A program made the translations under genes and the position numbers. Positions 52,461 to 60,435 of a stretch of DNA of 64,000 nt are shown here, piece after piece. The DNA lies in assembly GCA_030432235.1 (NCBI GenBank), contig JAUIHT010000002.1, positions 185,136-249,135 of the forward strand, given 5' to 3'. Each line of letters starts with the position of its first letter. Position 1 is the stretch's first letter. The notes beneath the pieces were generated by a model that worked only from the letters and a program-made list of their open reading frames with translations, was not told the DNA's origin and made no database searches. The DNA comes from Verrucomicrobiia bacterium. GTDB taxonomy: Bacteria; Verrucomicrobiota; Verrucomicrobiia; Opitutales; Cerasicoccaceae.

Positions 52461-53225
52461 ATGAAATCTAAAAAAGCCACTTCCACTACATTATCCTTAC
52501 TCATGGTTGGTAGCGCGCAAGCTAGTATCCAGTATAGAACAGCACCTCCTAACCTCTATGTCGGTTTATCTGATTCCGACCCCATCGACGTTGTCTGGGA
52601 TGTGGATGACAATGGCACTCCGGATTTCAGGCTCATGACCAGTACAATTCCGCTTGTTATCTCGGCAATAAAACTACAGATGGGAGCCTATTACCAAATC
52701 AGTAATTCCAATGCCTTTATGATTGGAAGTGGGAAACAGTTTTTCAATGTGGTCGATGGAAAGCCTGTCGGTACAGCGACTATGACTGCCCAAGTAATCG
52801 ATTATTTCGGAAGTCCTTTCACCTATCATGGGGCATGGCCAACAGCTAGTAGCTTGTCGGGCCGCGATATTTTCACCCATAAGCAAATTTTAGCTTCATT
52901 CACTGCAAATTATTCGAATGCCTTACTGTCAAATTTCAATGGTAGGCTCATTAACGACAAGACGATCCATTTTAAACTCGGATTCCGCTTTATAGGTTCA
53001 GATTCCCAAACCCATTATGGATGGGCCAACATGACCATGGATGCTTCGTTCCACGCGACCACGCTAAGCGTTGACAATTGGGCCTACGAAGACGAGCCCA
53101 ATACCGCAATCATTGTGGGACAGATTCCCGAGCCCGGTGCGGTAGCCGGTGGCTTAGGTGCTCTGGCCCTAGGAGCAGCCGGCCTACGCCGCTGGCGCAA
53201 GCGCAAGGCCTGCAAAGTTGATTAA
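52461..53225 (+). CDS. Secreted PEP-CTERM protein
   Basis: A 254-residue exported protein with a weak signal sequence (TTLSLLMVGSAQASIQYRTA). The body is beta-rich (DPIDVVWDVDDNGTPDFRLM, with a calcium-loop-like DVDDNGTPD). It ends IPEPGAVAGGLGALALGAAG followed by LRRWRKRKACKVD, a PEP-CTERM signal with an unusually long basic tail. It lies between gatB and gatA on the opposite strand. Function of the mature part is not recognised. Confidence 0.82.
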   Translation: MKSKKATSTTLSLLMVGSAQASIQYRTAPPNLYVGLSDSDPIDVVWDVDDNGTPDFRLMTSTIPLVISAIKLQMGAYYQISNSNAFMIGSGKQFFNVVDGKPVGTATMTAQVIDYFGSPFTYHGAWPTASSLSGRDIFTHKQILASFTANYSNALLSNFNGRLINDKTIHFKLGFRFIGSDSQTHYGWANMTMDASFHATTLSVDNWAYEDEPNTAIIVGQIPEPGAVAGGLGALALGAAGLRRWRKRKACKVD

Positions 53226-53235
53226 GGTATAAAAC

Positions 53236-53485
53236 TACCCCAACGGGGTTGCGTCATTTAGCGAAGGGTTGCCGCAGGCTACCCTGGAAATCCCGGCCCG
53301 ATAATCCACCAACCCCAACGGGGTTGCGGAACCCGTTCGGCAGGCGCCCTATGCAACCCCGCCTGCCCTGAGCCAGCCGTGGGGTTGGGGTTGGTGGTGT
53401 GTGGGGTTCGCCTACCCAGGGTAGGCTCGTTGCACTCGCTCAACCCTGGGCTCAAGGACGTTACCCCGTTGGGGTAAGGGGCAAC
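53236..53485. repeat. Cluster of CCCCAACGGGGTTGC-type repeats
   Basis: Copies of CCCCAACGGGGTTGC at 53239 and about 53314, an inverted GGGGTTGGGGTTGG stretch at 53382, ACCCAGGGTAGGCT at 53413 and TACCCCGTTGGGGTAA at 53462. The same blocks occur at 49652-49762. No gene is visible in the 53226-53618 gap. Confidence 0.75.
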
Positions 53486-53618
53486 GTTTAAGTAAAGGTA
53501 GCGCCTACCGTCCCGTTGGGCAGTTTCAGGTTGACGACAGGTAGGGATGGACCGCCGGGCCATCCGCGTTTCAGAGGGTTGGCATGAGCGCGATAATCTA
53601 CTGGCTCAACCTACTGGT

Positions 53619-54041
53619 TCATCCAAAAATACGTCTCCAAATGCTCTTCGGCTTTAGTGGTTCTGGGAAAGACTCTTCTGTTATATTCTTCATTAGAGTT
53701 CTCTCTCCTCCCGTGTGAGTCCAAACCGTTATCTCAACTCGATCCTGATCATCCCATTCTATTTTTCTTACGAGACCATCGCCTGAACCCACTGTTATTT
53801 CAGTTTCCTTTTGGAGGTCGAAAACAACAATTCTGTAGTATGGATTACCTTTTGCTATACTGAGCTGATACGCTGCAAAGAACCTAGAGTCTTTGCTGAA
53901 TGCCATCGCTTCACCGAATTCTCTTCCTTCGAGCTGAAAGCTCGTTTCTTTGAGTTCAATCTTTCCAAAGAGTGGACTTCCCATTCGCACTTCCTGAAAG
54001 TCTGTGCAAATTGCTTCAAATTTTCCGTTGGGTGATTTCAT
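53619..54041 (-). CDS. Hypothetical protein, AT-rich gene between gatA and gatB
   Basis: A 140-residue protein without signal peptide. Pattern is mostly beta (FGKIELKETSFQLEGREFGE, YYRIVVFDLQKETEITVGSG, DRVEITVWTHTGGERTLMK) and ends in a basic PKSIWRRIFG tail. The sequence resembles WD40- or TolB-like blade segments (AMAFSKDSRFFAAYQLSIAK) but with too few repeats to be sure. AT-richer than gatA and gatB and enclosed by repeats on both sides, so likely acquired. Function unknown. Confidence 0.6.
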   Translation of the reverse strand: MKSPNGKFEAICTDFQEVRMGSPLFGKIELKETSFQLEGREFGEAMAFSKDSRFFAAYQLSIAKGNPYYRIVVFDLQKETEITVGSGDGLVRKIEWDDQDRVEITVWTHTGGERTLMKNITEESFPEPLKPKSIWRRIFG

Positions 54042-54129
54042 TTCATTCGCCTAACAAGCGACTGGGAAGTTTTCAGATAATCTTCCAAAAAACACGACTA
54101 TAAACTGATATTGACGGCTTGACTGGAGT

Positions 54130-54300
54130 CTGCGCCCTACCCTCTGAGAGGCAGCGCGGCGGATGGCTCGGCGAGCCATCCCTACCTTCACCATCAGGAT
54201 GCAACTGCGGCTTGGGGACAAGCCGCGCTACCTTTTACCAATCTGAAAGCGGACGGTTGAGGACAATCGTCCCTACCCTGAGAGGCAACGCGGCTGACCC
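54130..54300. repeat. GAGAGGCAGCGCGG / GGGACAAGCCGCGCTACC repeats
   Basis: Holds CTGAGAGGCAGCGCGG twice (about 54141 and 54277, the second as GAGGCAACGCGG), the palindrome GATGGCTCGGCGAGCCATC at 54161, and GGGGACAAGCCGCGCTACC at 54218. It is the same family as 49487-49607. The 54042-54336 gap has no visible gene. Confidence 0.65.
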
Positions 54301-54336
54301 TTTCCGTGCTTCCCGAACTTCCTGTTAAACCAATCC

Positions 54337-55803
54337 CTACAAACTCGGGTGCAGTTTCACCCAGTCGTGGGCTTGTTCGTACTGGTGGGCGGCGGCGAGG
54401 AGGGTGCCTTCGCCGAAGGCGGGGCCTATGAGCTGCATGCCGAGGGGCAGGCCGCTGCTGGAGAGGCCGCAGGGCAGGCTGAGGCCGGGGAGCCCGGCGA
54501 GGTTGACGTTGATGGTGAAGATGTCGTTGAGGTACATCGAGAGCGGGTCTTCCGTCTTTTCGCCGAACTTGAAGGCCGGGCTGGGCGTGGTGGGCGTCAG
54601 GAGGAAGTCGCACTGGGCAAAGGCGTTTTCGAAGTCCTTGCGGATGAGCGTGCGGACCTTTTGCGCTTTCAAATAAAAGGCGTCGTAGTAGCCGCTGGAG
54701 AGCGCGTAGGTGCCGAGGATGATTCGGCGTTTGACCTCCGGCCCGAAGCCCTCGGCGCGGCTCTGGAAGTACAAATCGATGGCGTCTTTGAACTCCTTGG
54801 CGCGGTGGCCGTAGCGGATGCCGTCGTAGCGGGACAGGTTGGAGGAGGCCTCGGCGGGCGCGAGGATGTAGTACACGGGCACGGCCAGCTCGGTCGTGGG
54901 CAGGCTGACTTCCACAATCTCGCAGCCCTGCGCGGCGTACCAGTCAATCGCGCCGCGGACAGCGGTCATGATTTCCGGGTCGAGGCCGTCGATGAAGTAC
55001 TCCTTGGGCACGCCGACGCGGAACTTTTTGCCTGCGCTGGTCTTGACCGCTTCGAGGCATTTCGGAGGCTCGACTTTGAGTGAGGTGGAGTCACGGTTGT
55101 CGTGGCCCATGATGGCGTCGAGCAGCAGAGCGGAGTCTTCCACGGTGCGGGCAAAGGGGCCTATCTGGTCGAGGCTGGAGGCAAAGGCGATGAGGCCGTA
55201 GCGCGAGACGAGGCCGTAGGTGGGCTTGACCCCGACCACGCCGCAGAAGGCCGCGGGTTGGCGGATGGAGCCGCCGGTGTCGCTGCCGAGGGAGATGGGC
55301 ACCTGCCCTGCCGCGACGCAGGCCGCGCTGCCGCCGCTGCTGCCGCCGGGGACGCACGCGGTGTCCCAGGGGTTCTTGCTCGGGGCGAAGCCGCTGTTCT
55401 CGGTGGAGGAGCCCATGGCGAACTCGTCGAGGTTGCAGCGACCCGTGAGCACGGCGCCCTGCCCTTTGAGCAGCCCGGTCACGTGCGCATCGTAGGGCGA
55501 GACGAAGTTCGCCAGCATCTTGCTGGAGGCGGTCAGCGGCTGGTTCTTTTCCGCGATGACGTCCTTCAGCGCCACGGGCACGCCGTCCAGCGGCCCGAGG
55601 GCCTTGCCGTCCTTGCGGCGCTTGTCGCTGGCGTTGGCCTGCGCGAGCACGTGGGCCTTGTCGAGCGAGTTGAAGGCCGCGACGCTCGGCTCGGTGGCCT
55701 CGGCACGGTCGAGACAGGCATTGGCGATATCCACGGAGGACAGCGCGCCGCTGGCAAGGAGCGTGGAGAGTTCAGTGGCGGTTTTGAAAGTAAGGTCGGA
55801 CAC
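54337..55803 (-). CDS. gatA: Aspartyl/glutamyl-tRNA amidotransferase subunit A
   Basis: Amidase-signature subunit of GatCAB that releases ammonia from glutamine. The 488 residues contain the Ser-cisSer-Lys triad region: Lys in PVALKDVIAEKNQPLT, cis-Ser and nucleophile Ser in GGSSGGSAACVAAG and ISLGSDTGGSIRQPA; C-terminal NVNLAGLPGLSLPCGLSSSG is typical. Start is GTG at 55803. The gene is separated from gatC by a 165-residue AT-rich gene and from gatB by 2 kb. Confidence 0.97.
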   Translation of the reverse strand: MSDLTFKTATELSTLLASGALSSVDIANACLDRAEATEPSVAAFNSLDKAHVLAQANASDKRRKDGKALGPLDGVPVALKDVIAEKNQPLTASSKMLANFVSPYDAHVTGLLKGQGAVLTGRCNLDEFAMGSSTENSGFAPSKNPWDTACVPGGSSGGSAACVAAGQVPISLGSDTGGSIRQPAAFCGVVGVKPTYGLVSRYGLIAFASSLDQIGPFARTVEDSALLLDAIMGHDNRDSTSLKVEPPKCLEAVKTSAGKKFRVGVPKEYFIDGLDPEIMTAVRGAIDWYAAQGCEIVEVSLPTTELAVPVYYILAPAEASSNLSRYDGIRYGHRAKEFKDAIDLYFQSRAEGFGPEVKRRIILGTYALSSGYYDAFYLKAQKVRTLIRKDFENAFAQCDFLLTPTTPSPAFKFGEKTEDPLSMYLNDIFTINVNLAGLPGLSLPCGLSSSGLPLGMQLIGPAFGEGTLLAAAHQYEQAHDWVKLHPSL

Positions 55804-55830
55804 GGTTCGTTGGAAAGGAATAAGGAGTTT

Positions 55831-56328
55831 CTAATTATTTAAATCCGTAAGCGCTTTATATTCTTCACTTACGCTAGAGCGAATTTCTTTTATCAAGTCT
55901 ACCACATGTGATTCTGAAACGTGACCAGTTCTAACAGACATATCGTTTATATAGTGATCTAATTCGTATAATTCTGGCAAATAACAAGAGCGCTCAAATT
56001 CTGGGTTATAATAGAGCAAACTAGCTACATTACTAGCCATCCAGTCGTAATCTCTGTCTTCAAGTGTCTTGTCACAGACGCGCATAAATGTCTTCAGAAA
56101 ATGTCTTCTCTCGAAGCTAGACCCGCATATATTTTCTATCTTGCGATATATTTCATCCCAAGGAGCTTTTTCCATAGTACTCAGCTCAATCATTTCGATT
56201 GTCGGATTTTCTTGCTTGATAATCTCATCATCTACGAGGCGCATCACGTAATCAGTATCGATAAATCCGAAATGAGCATCAGATAGCCATTGTAAGAAAT
56301 CCTCTCTCATATTCAGGCATACTGACAT
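55831..56328 (-). CDS. Hypothetical protein inserted between gatC and gatA
   Basis: A 165-residue soluble, acidic, mainly helical protein (MREDFLQWLSDAHFGFIDTD, YDWMASNVASLLYYNPEFER, IKEIRSSVSEEYKALTDL). No signal peptide or membrane helix. AT-richer than gatC and gatA and placed exactly between them on the same strand, 10 bp after gatC and 27 bp before gatA, so it would be co-transcribed. It has the size and acidity of many toxin-immunity proteins, but no family is recognised. Confidence 0.6.
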   Translation of the reverse strand: MSVCLNMREDFLQWLSDAHFGFIDTDYVMRLVDDEIIKQENPTIEMIELSTMEKAPWDEIYRKIENICGSSFERRHFLKTFMRVCDKTLEDRDYDWMASNVASLLYYNPEFERSCYLPELYELDHYINDMSVRTGHVSESHVVDLIKEIRSSVSEEYKALTDLNN

Positions 56329-56338
56329 TTAAAAACAG

Positions 56339-56632
56339 TTAAGCATCCTCGACGACCTTGGGGACGACGATTTGGTTGTCGCGGGACTCGGGGGCGTTGC
56401 GGAGGACATCGGCGATGGGCAGCGGCTCGCGGGGCTCGTCGGCGTCGAGGACGTTGACCAGCGGGAAAGCGTGCGCGGTGGGCTCGACGCCCTCGGTGTC
56501 GACGGCGTTGAGCTTGTCCATGTGGCCAATGATTTGGTTAAGCTGGCGCGCGTAGGTCTGCTTCTCCTCGTCGCTGAGCGCGAGGCGGGCGAGGCGGGCC
56601 ACGTAGTCGATATCAAGGTCTGTTTCTGCCAT
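56339..56632 (-). CDS. gatC: Aspartyl/glutamyl-tRNA amidotransferase subunit C
   Basis: A 97-residue GatC: DYVARLARLALSDEEKQTYA, QLNQIIGHMDKLNAVDTEGV and EPTAHAFPLVNVLDADEPRE are diagnostic. It stabilises the GatA-GatB interface. The start at 56632 (MAETDLD) removes an upstream frame that runs through a dispersed palindrome. It is first of the gat genes on the minus strand. Confidence 0.95.
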   Translation of the reverse strand: MAETDLDIDYVARLARLALSDEEKQTYARQLNQIIGHMDKLNAVDTEGVEPTAHAFPLVNVLDADEPREPLPIADVLRNAPESRDNQIVVPKVVEDA

Positions 56633-56682
56633 AGAGAGGAACAAGCCAAAGACTTTGCACCCAACAGGCAAAACCATTTTTG

Positions 56683-56752
56683 AACCACGGATTTCACAGA
56701 TTACACAGATGAGGGTGGATTTTATCCGCGTAATCCGTGTAATCCGTGGTTC
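56683..56752. repeat. Imperfect palindrome of CACGGAT/CACAGAT units
   Basis: Left arm contains ACCACGGATTTCACAGAT and right arm ATCCGTGTAATCCGTGGTTC. Same family as 29378-29448. It fills the gap between the divergent gatC and trhO starts, so both promoters must overlap or flank it. Confidence 0.75.
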
Positions 56753-56759
56753 TGACATT

Positions 56760-57545
56760 ATGGCACAGACTTGGCATATCGCCGCGCTTTATCGCTTCGC
56801 CCACCTGCCGCGCTACGCCGCGCTGGCTAAACGGCTGCGCCTGGCCGGGCCACGGCTCGGCATCCAGGGCACACTGCTGCTGGCCGAAGAAGGCATCAAC
56901 GGCACCATCGCCGCGCCCAGCCGCGAACAGCTCGCCGAATACCTGCTCATCATCCGGCGGGAAAAGCCCCTCCGGCGGCTGGAGATCAAGCTCGCCCAAT
57001 GCGACTTCTGCCCCTTCAAGCGCTTCAAAATCAAGCTAAAGCCGGAGATCGTAACCTTTCGCCAACCCGGCATCGATCCGCTCACTCAGGCGGGCGCCTA
57101 CGTCGAGCCGGAGGACTGGAACGCCCTCATCGACGATCCCGACGTGCTGCTCATCGACACGCGCAACCACTACGAGGTGGAGGTCGGCAAGTTCAAGGGC
57201 GCGGTCGACCCCGGCACGGAGGACTTTGTTGGCTTCGCCGATTTCGTAAAACAACAGCTTGAGGCCAACCAGCAAAGAAAAGTGGCCATGTACTGCACCG
57301 GTGGCATTCGCTGTGAAAAAGCCAGCGCATTTCTAAGGCAAAAAGGCATCGACGAGGTCTACCATTTACATGGCGGCATCCTGAAGTACCTCGAATCCGT
57401 CCCAGCCAGTCACAGCCGATGGGAGGGGGAATGCTTTGTCTTCGATTACCGGGTGGCTGTCGATCATCAGCTTCAACCCACCAAAAAATGGTACATTGAC
57501 GATAAAAGCTATCTTCCAGCACGTAAAAGCCAGGCAAATACCTGA
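56760..57545 (+). CDS. trhO: tRNA uridine(34) hydroxylase, rhodanese-domain (YceA/TrhO)
   Basis: A 261-residue protein that hydroxylates U34 of tRNAs. The N-terminal UPF0176 domain has LRLAGPRLGIQGTLLLAEEG with EGINGTI, and QCDFCPFKRFKIKLKPEIVT; the rhodanese domain has VLLIDTRNHYEVEVGKFKGA and the active-site loop MYCTGGIRCEKASAFLR. It ends shortly after the rhodanese domain, so it lacks much of the C-terminal zinc region seen in longer family members. ATG 56760 is chosen because upstream codons lie in the palindrome. Confidence 0.88.
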   Translation: MAQTWHIAALYRFAHLPRYAALAKRLRLAGPRLGIQGTLLLAEEGINGTIAAPSREQLAEYLLIIRREKPLRRLEIKLAQCDFCPFKRFKIKLKPEIVTFRQPGIDPLTQAGAYVEPEDWNALIDDPDVLLIDTRNHYEVEVGKFKGAVDPGTEDFVGFADFVKQQLEANQQRKVAMYCTGGIRCEKASAFLRQKGIDEVYHLHGGILKYLESVPASHSRWEGECFVFDYRVAVDHQLQPTKKWYIDDKSYLPARKSQANT

Positions 57546-57635
57546 AATCGTACCGTGCAGATCGACATAAAAAGTGATTTGTTATTGCCTAGAATGCCCT
57601 ACCCCGCACAAAAGACCCTCTTTTGGTATCCCGAG

Positions 57636-58574
57636 ATGCGCCCCAAGAACAACCCACATACATCACCAAACTCAAAGGCATTCTTTGTATTACTGTTAAT
57701 CGCTTCGCTTCTGCTCGGTGGTTGCGGCGGCAGCTCGAACAAGGGTTTCGCGGATAACGAGGCCCGCCTCGAAGAAGCCGCCAAGGCATTGACCATCTAT
57801 GACTTCGATAAAGCCTACAAGCTGTTGACCCCCATCCAGGACGAGCTGGAAGTCGGCACCCCACTCTGGGAAAAAGCAACTTACACGCTGGCCCTGGCCG
57901 CCTGGCACAAGTCACCGCCGGACTCCTTCAACCTCGGTCAGGCAACCGAACTGCTCGATTCCCTGATTAAGCATGGCTCCTCGGAGGACTTGGTGGCGAC
58001 AGCCCGCATTGACCTGGGCCGTATTTACGAAGTCCCCAGCTACCCCGGCGACACGACCGACGTGGAAAAGGCGCGGGCTCTGTATCGGGAAGTCATCGAA
58101 ACCCATGCCGGCGACGACTTCGGCTATCAGGCCATCATGCGCTTGGCCCAGACTTATGTGCAGCAACTTGACGAGGCCGGCCTGGAAGAAGCTTTTCGCC
58201 TGATACAAGTCGCAGTGGACGACTACCCCGAAAATCCCTGGAAGGCGGTAGCCGCACAGTACCTGGGCGATCTTTACGCCGACGATCTCGGCGATTACGC
58301 GAAAGCGCTTGAGGCCTATCAGATTGCCCAGAAGATAGGGTTTCCCGTTCGCTCGAAGGCAGACATCTACACCTGGCGCATGGGTATCTTCGCCGAACGG
58401 GCGGGGCAGGAACGCCTGGCCATGGATTATTTCCATGAGGTGGTCACCGACTTCCCCCGCAGCGTTTATGGCACCTATGCGCGGGATCGCATCGCCACGT
58501 ATCTGGAGGAGCACCCCGACTCATCACTGACCGTGCCTAAAATCGGCCAATCCAAAATCGGAGGTAATGGTTGA
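57636..58574 (+). CDS. TPR-containing lipoprotein of the sugar importer locus
   Basis: About 312 residues: a lipoprotein signal peptide (KAFFVLLLIASLLLGGC, Cys near residue 30), then helical repeats of about 34 residues of TPR/Sel1-like type (LTIYDFDKAYKLLTPIQDEL, DLGDYAKALEAYQIAQKIGF, AMDYFHEVVTDFPRSVYGTY). This resembles BamD/YbgF-like TPR lipoproteins and may act as a scaffold at the periplasmic face. The stop overlaps the start of the solute-binding protein gene (TGATG), so the two are coupled. Earlier in-frame ATGs exist at 57594 and 57555. Confidence 0.75.
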   Translation: MRPKNNPHTSPNSKAFFVLLLIASLLLGGCGGSSNKGFADNEARLEEAAKALTIYDFDKAYKLLTPIQDELEVGTPLWEKATYTLALAAWHKSPPDSFNLGQATELLDSLIKHGSSEDLVATARIDLGRIYEVPSYPGDTTDVEKARALYREVIETHAGDDFGYQAIMRLAQTYVQQLDEAGLEEAFRLIQVAVDDYPENPWKAVAAQYLGDLYADDLGDYAKALEAYQIAQKIGFPVRSKADIYTWRMGIFAERAGQERLAMDYFHEVVTDFPRSVYGTYARDRIATYLEEHPDSSLTVPKIGQSKIGGNG

Positions 58575-60415
58575 TGAAAAAATTCAATATCAATTACATC
58601 GCCCTCCTTATCCTGGTTGTAGCCTACGTCTTCGCCGCTGGACGCTTTTTTTACGTCGCGGGCTATTTCGGAAAGGAAAAAGAGCACGCCTCCGACGAAA
58701 AAGTAGTCCGGGTAACCCACTGGCAGTTGGAGCCTGGCTACCGCGATGCCCTCGACTGGGCCATCGAAAAATACAACGAGCTGCCCCACGTAAAAGCCGC
58801 CAATGTGCGTGTGGAGCAAGCCGCCATTACGGAGAAGGTTTACAACCAGTTCATGAACGTTCACCTGATCAGCGGCACGGCTCCCGATATCGCCGCCAAG
58901 GGTAAGACCCAGCTGATCAAGGGGAATGCCGTCGCGCGTTACTACGCACCGCTCGGGGTTTACATCAACGACCCCAACCCCTACAACACCGCTGAATATC
59001 TGGACCCCGACCTGGATCCCGAACTGGCCGAATACCTGGGCAAGGCTTCCTGGAAAGACACCTTCACGGACGGGATGCTCGGCGGGTTCGACGAGGAACT
59101 GGATGATTATTACGCCATTCCCATCAGTACCTGGGGCAGCATGCGTATGTTCTACAACGCGAAGCTGCTGGACAAAATCAAGACCTTCATTGAAGAGGCC
59201 ATGGAAAAGCAGCCTCAACCAGCCTGGCTGCAAGCCTGCTGGATAAAGAAGGATGCCGATGGTCAAACAACCGGCTATCTGCCCAATAACCAGCGCCTGC
59301 ACGACTGGCTTAAAACCGACGAACCGCCCGAAACCATGGGGCAGCTCATTCTCTACTGCGAGGCCACATTGGCTTATGCCGAAGCGGAAAATCGCCCCTA
59401 TCTCGTTCCGGTTTCCGCGAGTAATTACACGATCAGTAACCTGGCCCAAACCTACGAAGCCAGCTTTATGACCGAATTCACCGAAAAGGGCGAAGTTGAA
59501 ATCGGCTCCGGCGTCGATAGTTTCGAAACCTACGCCGCCTGGGGCGCCGGTATTTGGTCTTTCGATTCTCCAGCCATTGACGCCTACTATCAATTTGCCC
59601 AACTGGTGAACCGCTACTTCCCGCAGGGCTATCTCGGCCTCGACCGCGAGCAGGCCCAACGACGCTTCATCCTGGGCAATGCCGCCATGATCTCTTCGGG
59701 TGGCTGGGACGCCGCCGGGATATTCGCGGGGGCCACCAACCGTGATGACCCCGAGGACTCATTTGACGTCATTGTCCGGCCGGTTCCGATGCCCGCCGCT
59801 GACGAGCGCTGGGCCGAATACTTGAAATATCCCAAGTCTGAGGCGGACTTCAAGGCGGGCGTGCCCATGGCCGTCAACAAACAGTCCCCCAACCTCGATT
59901 GGTCTCTGGACTTCCTGCGCTTCATCACCTCGCAGCCTATCAATGAGGGCCTCAACCAACGCGCAGCGTGGCTTAGCTCCATTGTAGGCGGCGAAAACGT
60001 GGATGACATGAAGCCGTTTACTCCCGAGCCGGAGGGCTTCCCCCCCGGTGACGCACTTTCGGTGCGCGGTGCCATTGCTAAAATCGACACCTATTTTATC
60101 AGCCAGAGCAACCTGGTCACCTCCGGCGATATTTCCCTCGATACCTTCAAGGAGCGCATGCAAACCTACCTGAGCAGCCCGAGGCTCGGTGTTGACAATT
60201 ATTGGTTCCGCAAACGCCAGGAAGAAGAGGACAAATCCGTTGCCCGCGACCGTTCCATCAGTGTGGAAGGCTACCAAGTGCTGATGGACGACGACCCCAA
60301 TGCCGCTATCCGCCTGCGGGCGCTCTTTTACAACTCCCTAATCCTGGATGAGGCAATCAACATCCAGAAGCTGTGGGAAGAATATCATCCCGGGAAACCC
60401 TTTCCTCAATTCTAG
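58574..60415 (+). CDS. Membrane-anchored extracellular solute-binding protein (sugar ABC importer)
   Basis: About 613 residues, family 1 extracellular solute-binding type: DEKVVRVTHWQLEPGYRDAL, IAAKGKTQLIKGNAVARYYA, YYAIPISTWGSMRMFYNAKL, AMISSGGWDAAGIFAGATNR and AGVPMAVNKQSPNLDWSLDF. Unlike most binding proteins it has no cleavable signal or lipobox but an uncleaved N-terminal helix (YIALLILVVAYVFAAGRFFY), so it should stay tethered to the inner membrane. It is larger than typical (about 420 residues). GGAGGT 8 bp upstream supports this ATG. Confidence 0.85.
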   Translation: MKKFNINYIALLILVVAYVFAAGRFFYVAGYFGKEKEHASDEKVVRVTHWQLEPGYRDALDWAIEKYNELPHVKAANVRVEQAAITEKVYNQFMNVHLISGTAPDIAAKGKTQLIKGNAVARYYAPLGVYINDPNPYNTAEYLDPDLDPELAEYLGKASWKDTFTDGMLGGFDEELDDYYAIPISTWGSMRMFYNAKLLDKIKTFIEEAMEKQPQPAWLQACWIKKDADGQTTGYLPNNQRLHDWLKTDEPPETMGQLILYCEATLAYAEAENRPYLVPVSASNYTISNLAQTYEASFMTEFTEKGEVEIGSGVDSFETYAAWGAGIWSFDSPAIDAYYQFAQLVNRYFPQGYLGLDREQAQRRFILGNAAMISSGGWDAAGIFAGATNRDDPEDSFDVIVRPVPMPAADERWAEYLKYPKSEADFKAGVPMAVNKQSPNLDWSLDFLRFITSQPINEGLNQRAAWLSSIVGGENVDDMKPFTPEPEGFPPGDALSVRGAIAKIDTYFISQSNLVTSGDISLDTFKERMQTYLSSPRLGVDNYWFRKRQEEEDKSVARDRSISVEGYQVLMDDDPNAAIRLRALFYNSLILDEAINIQKLWEEYHPGKPFPQF

Positions 60416-60435
60416 ACGTGGCAGACTCCAACAGC

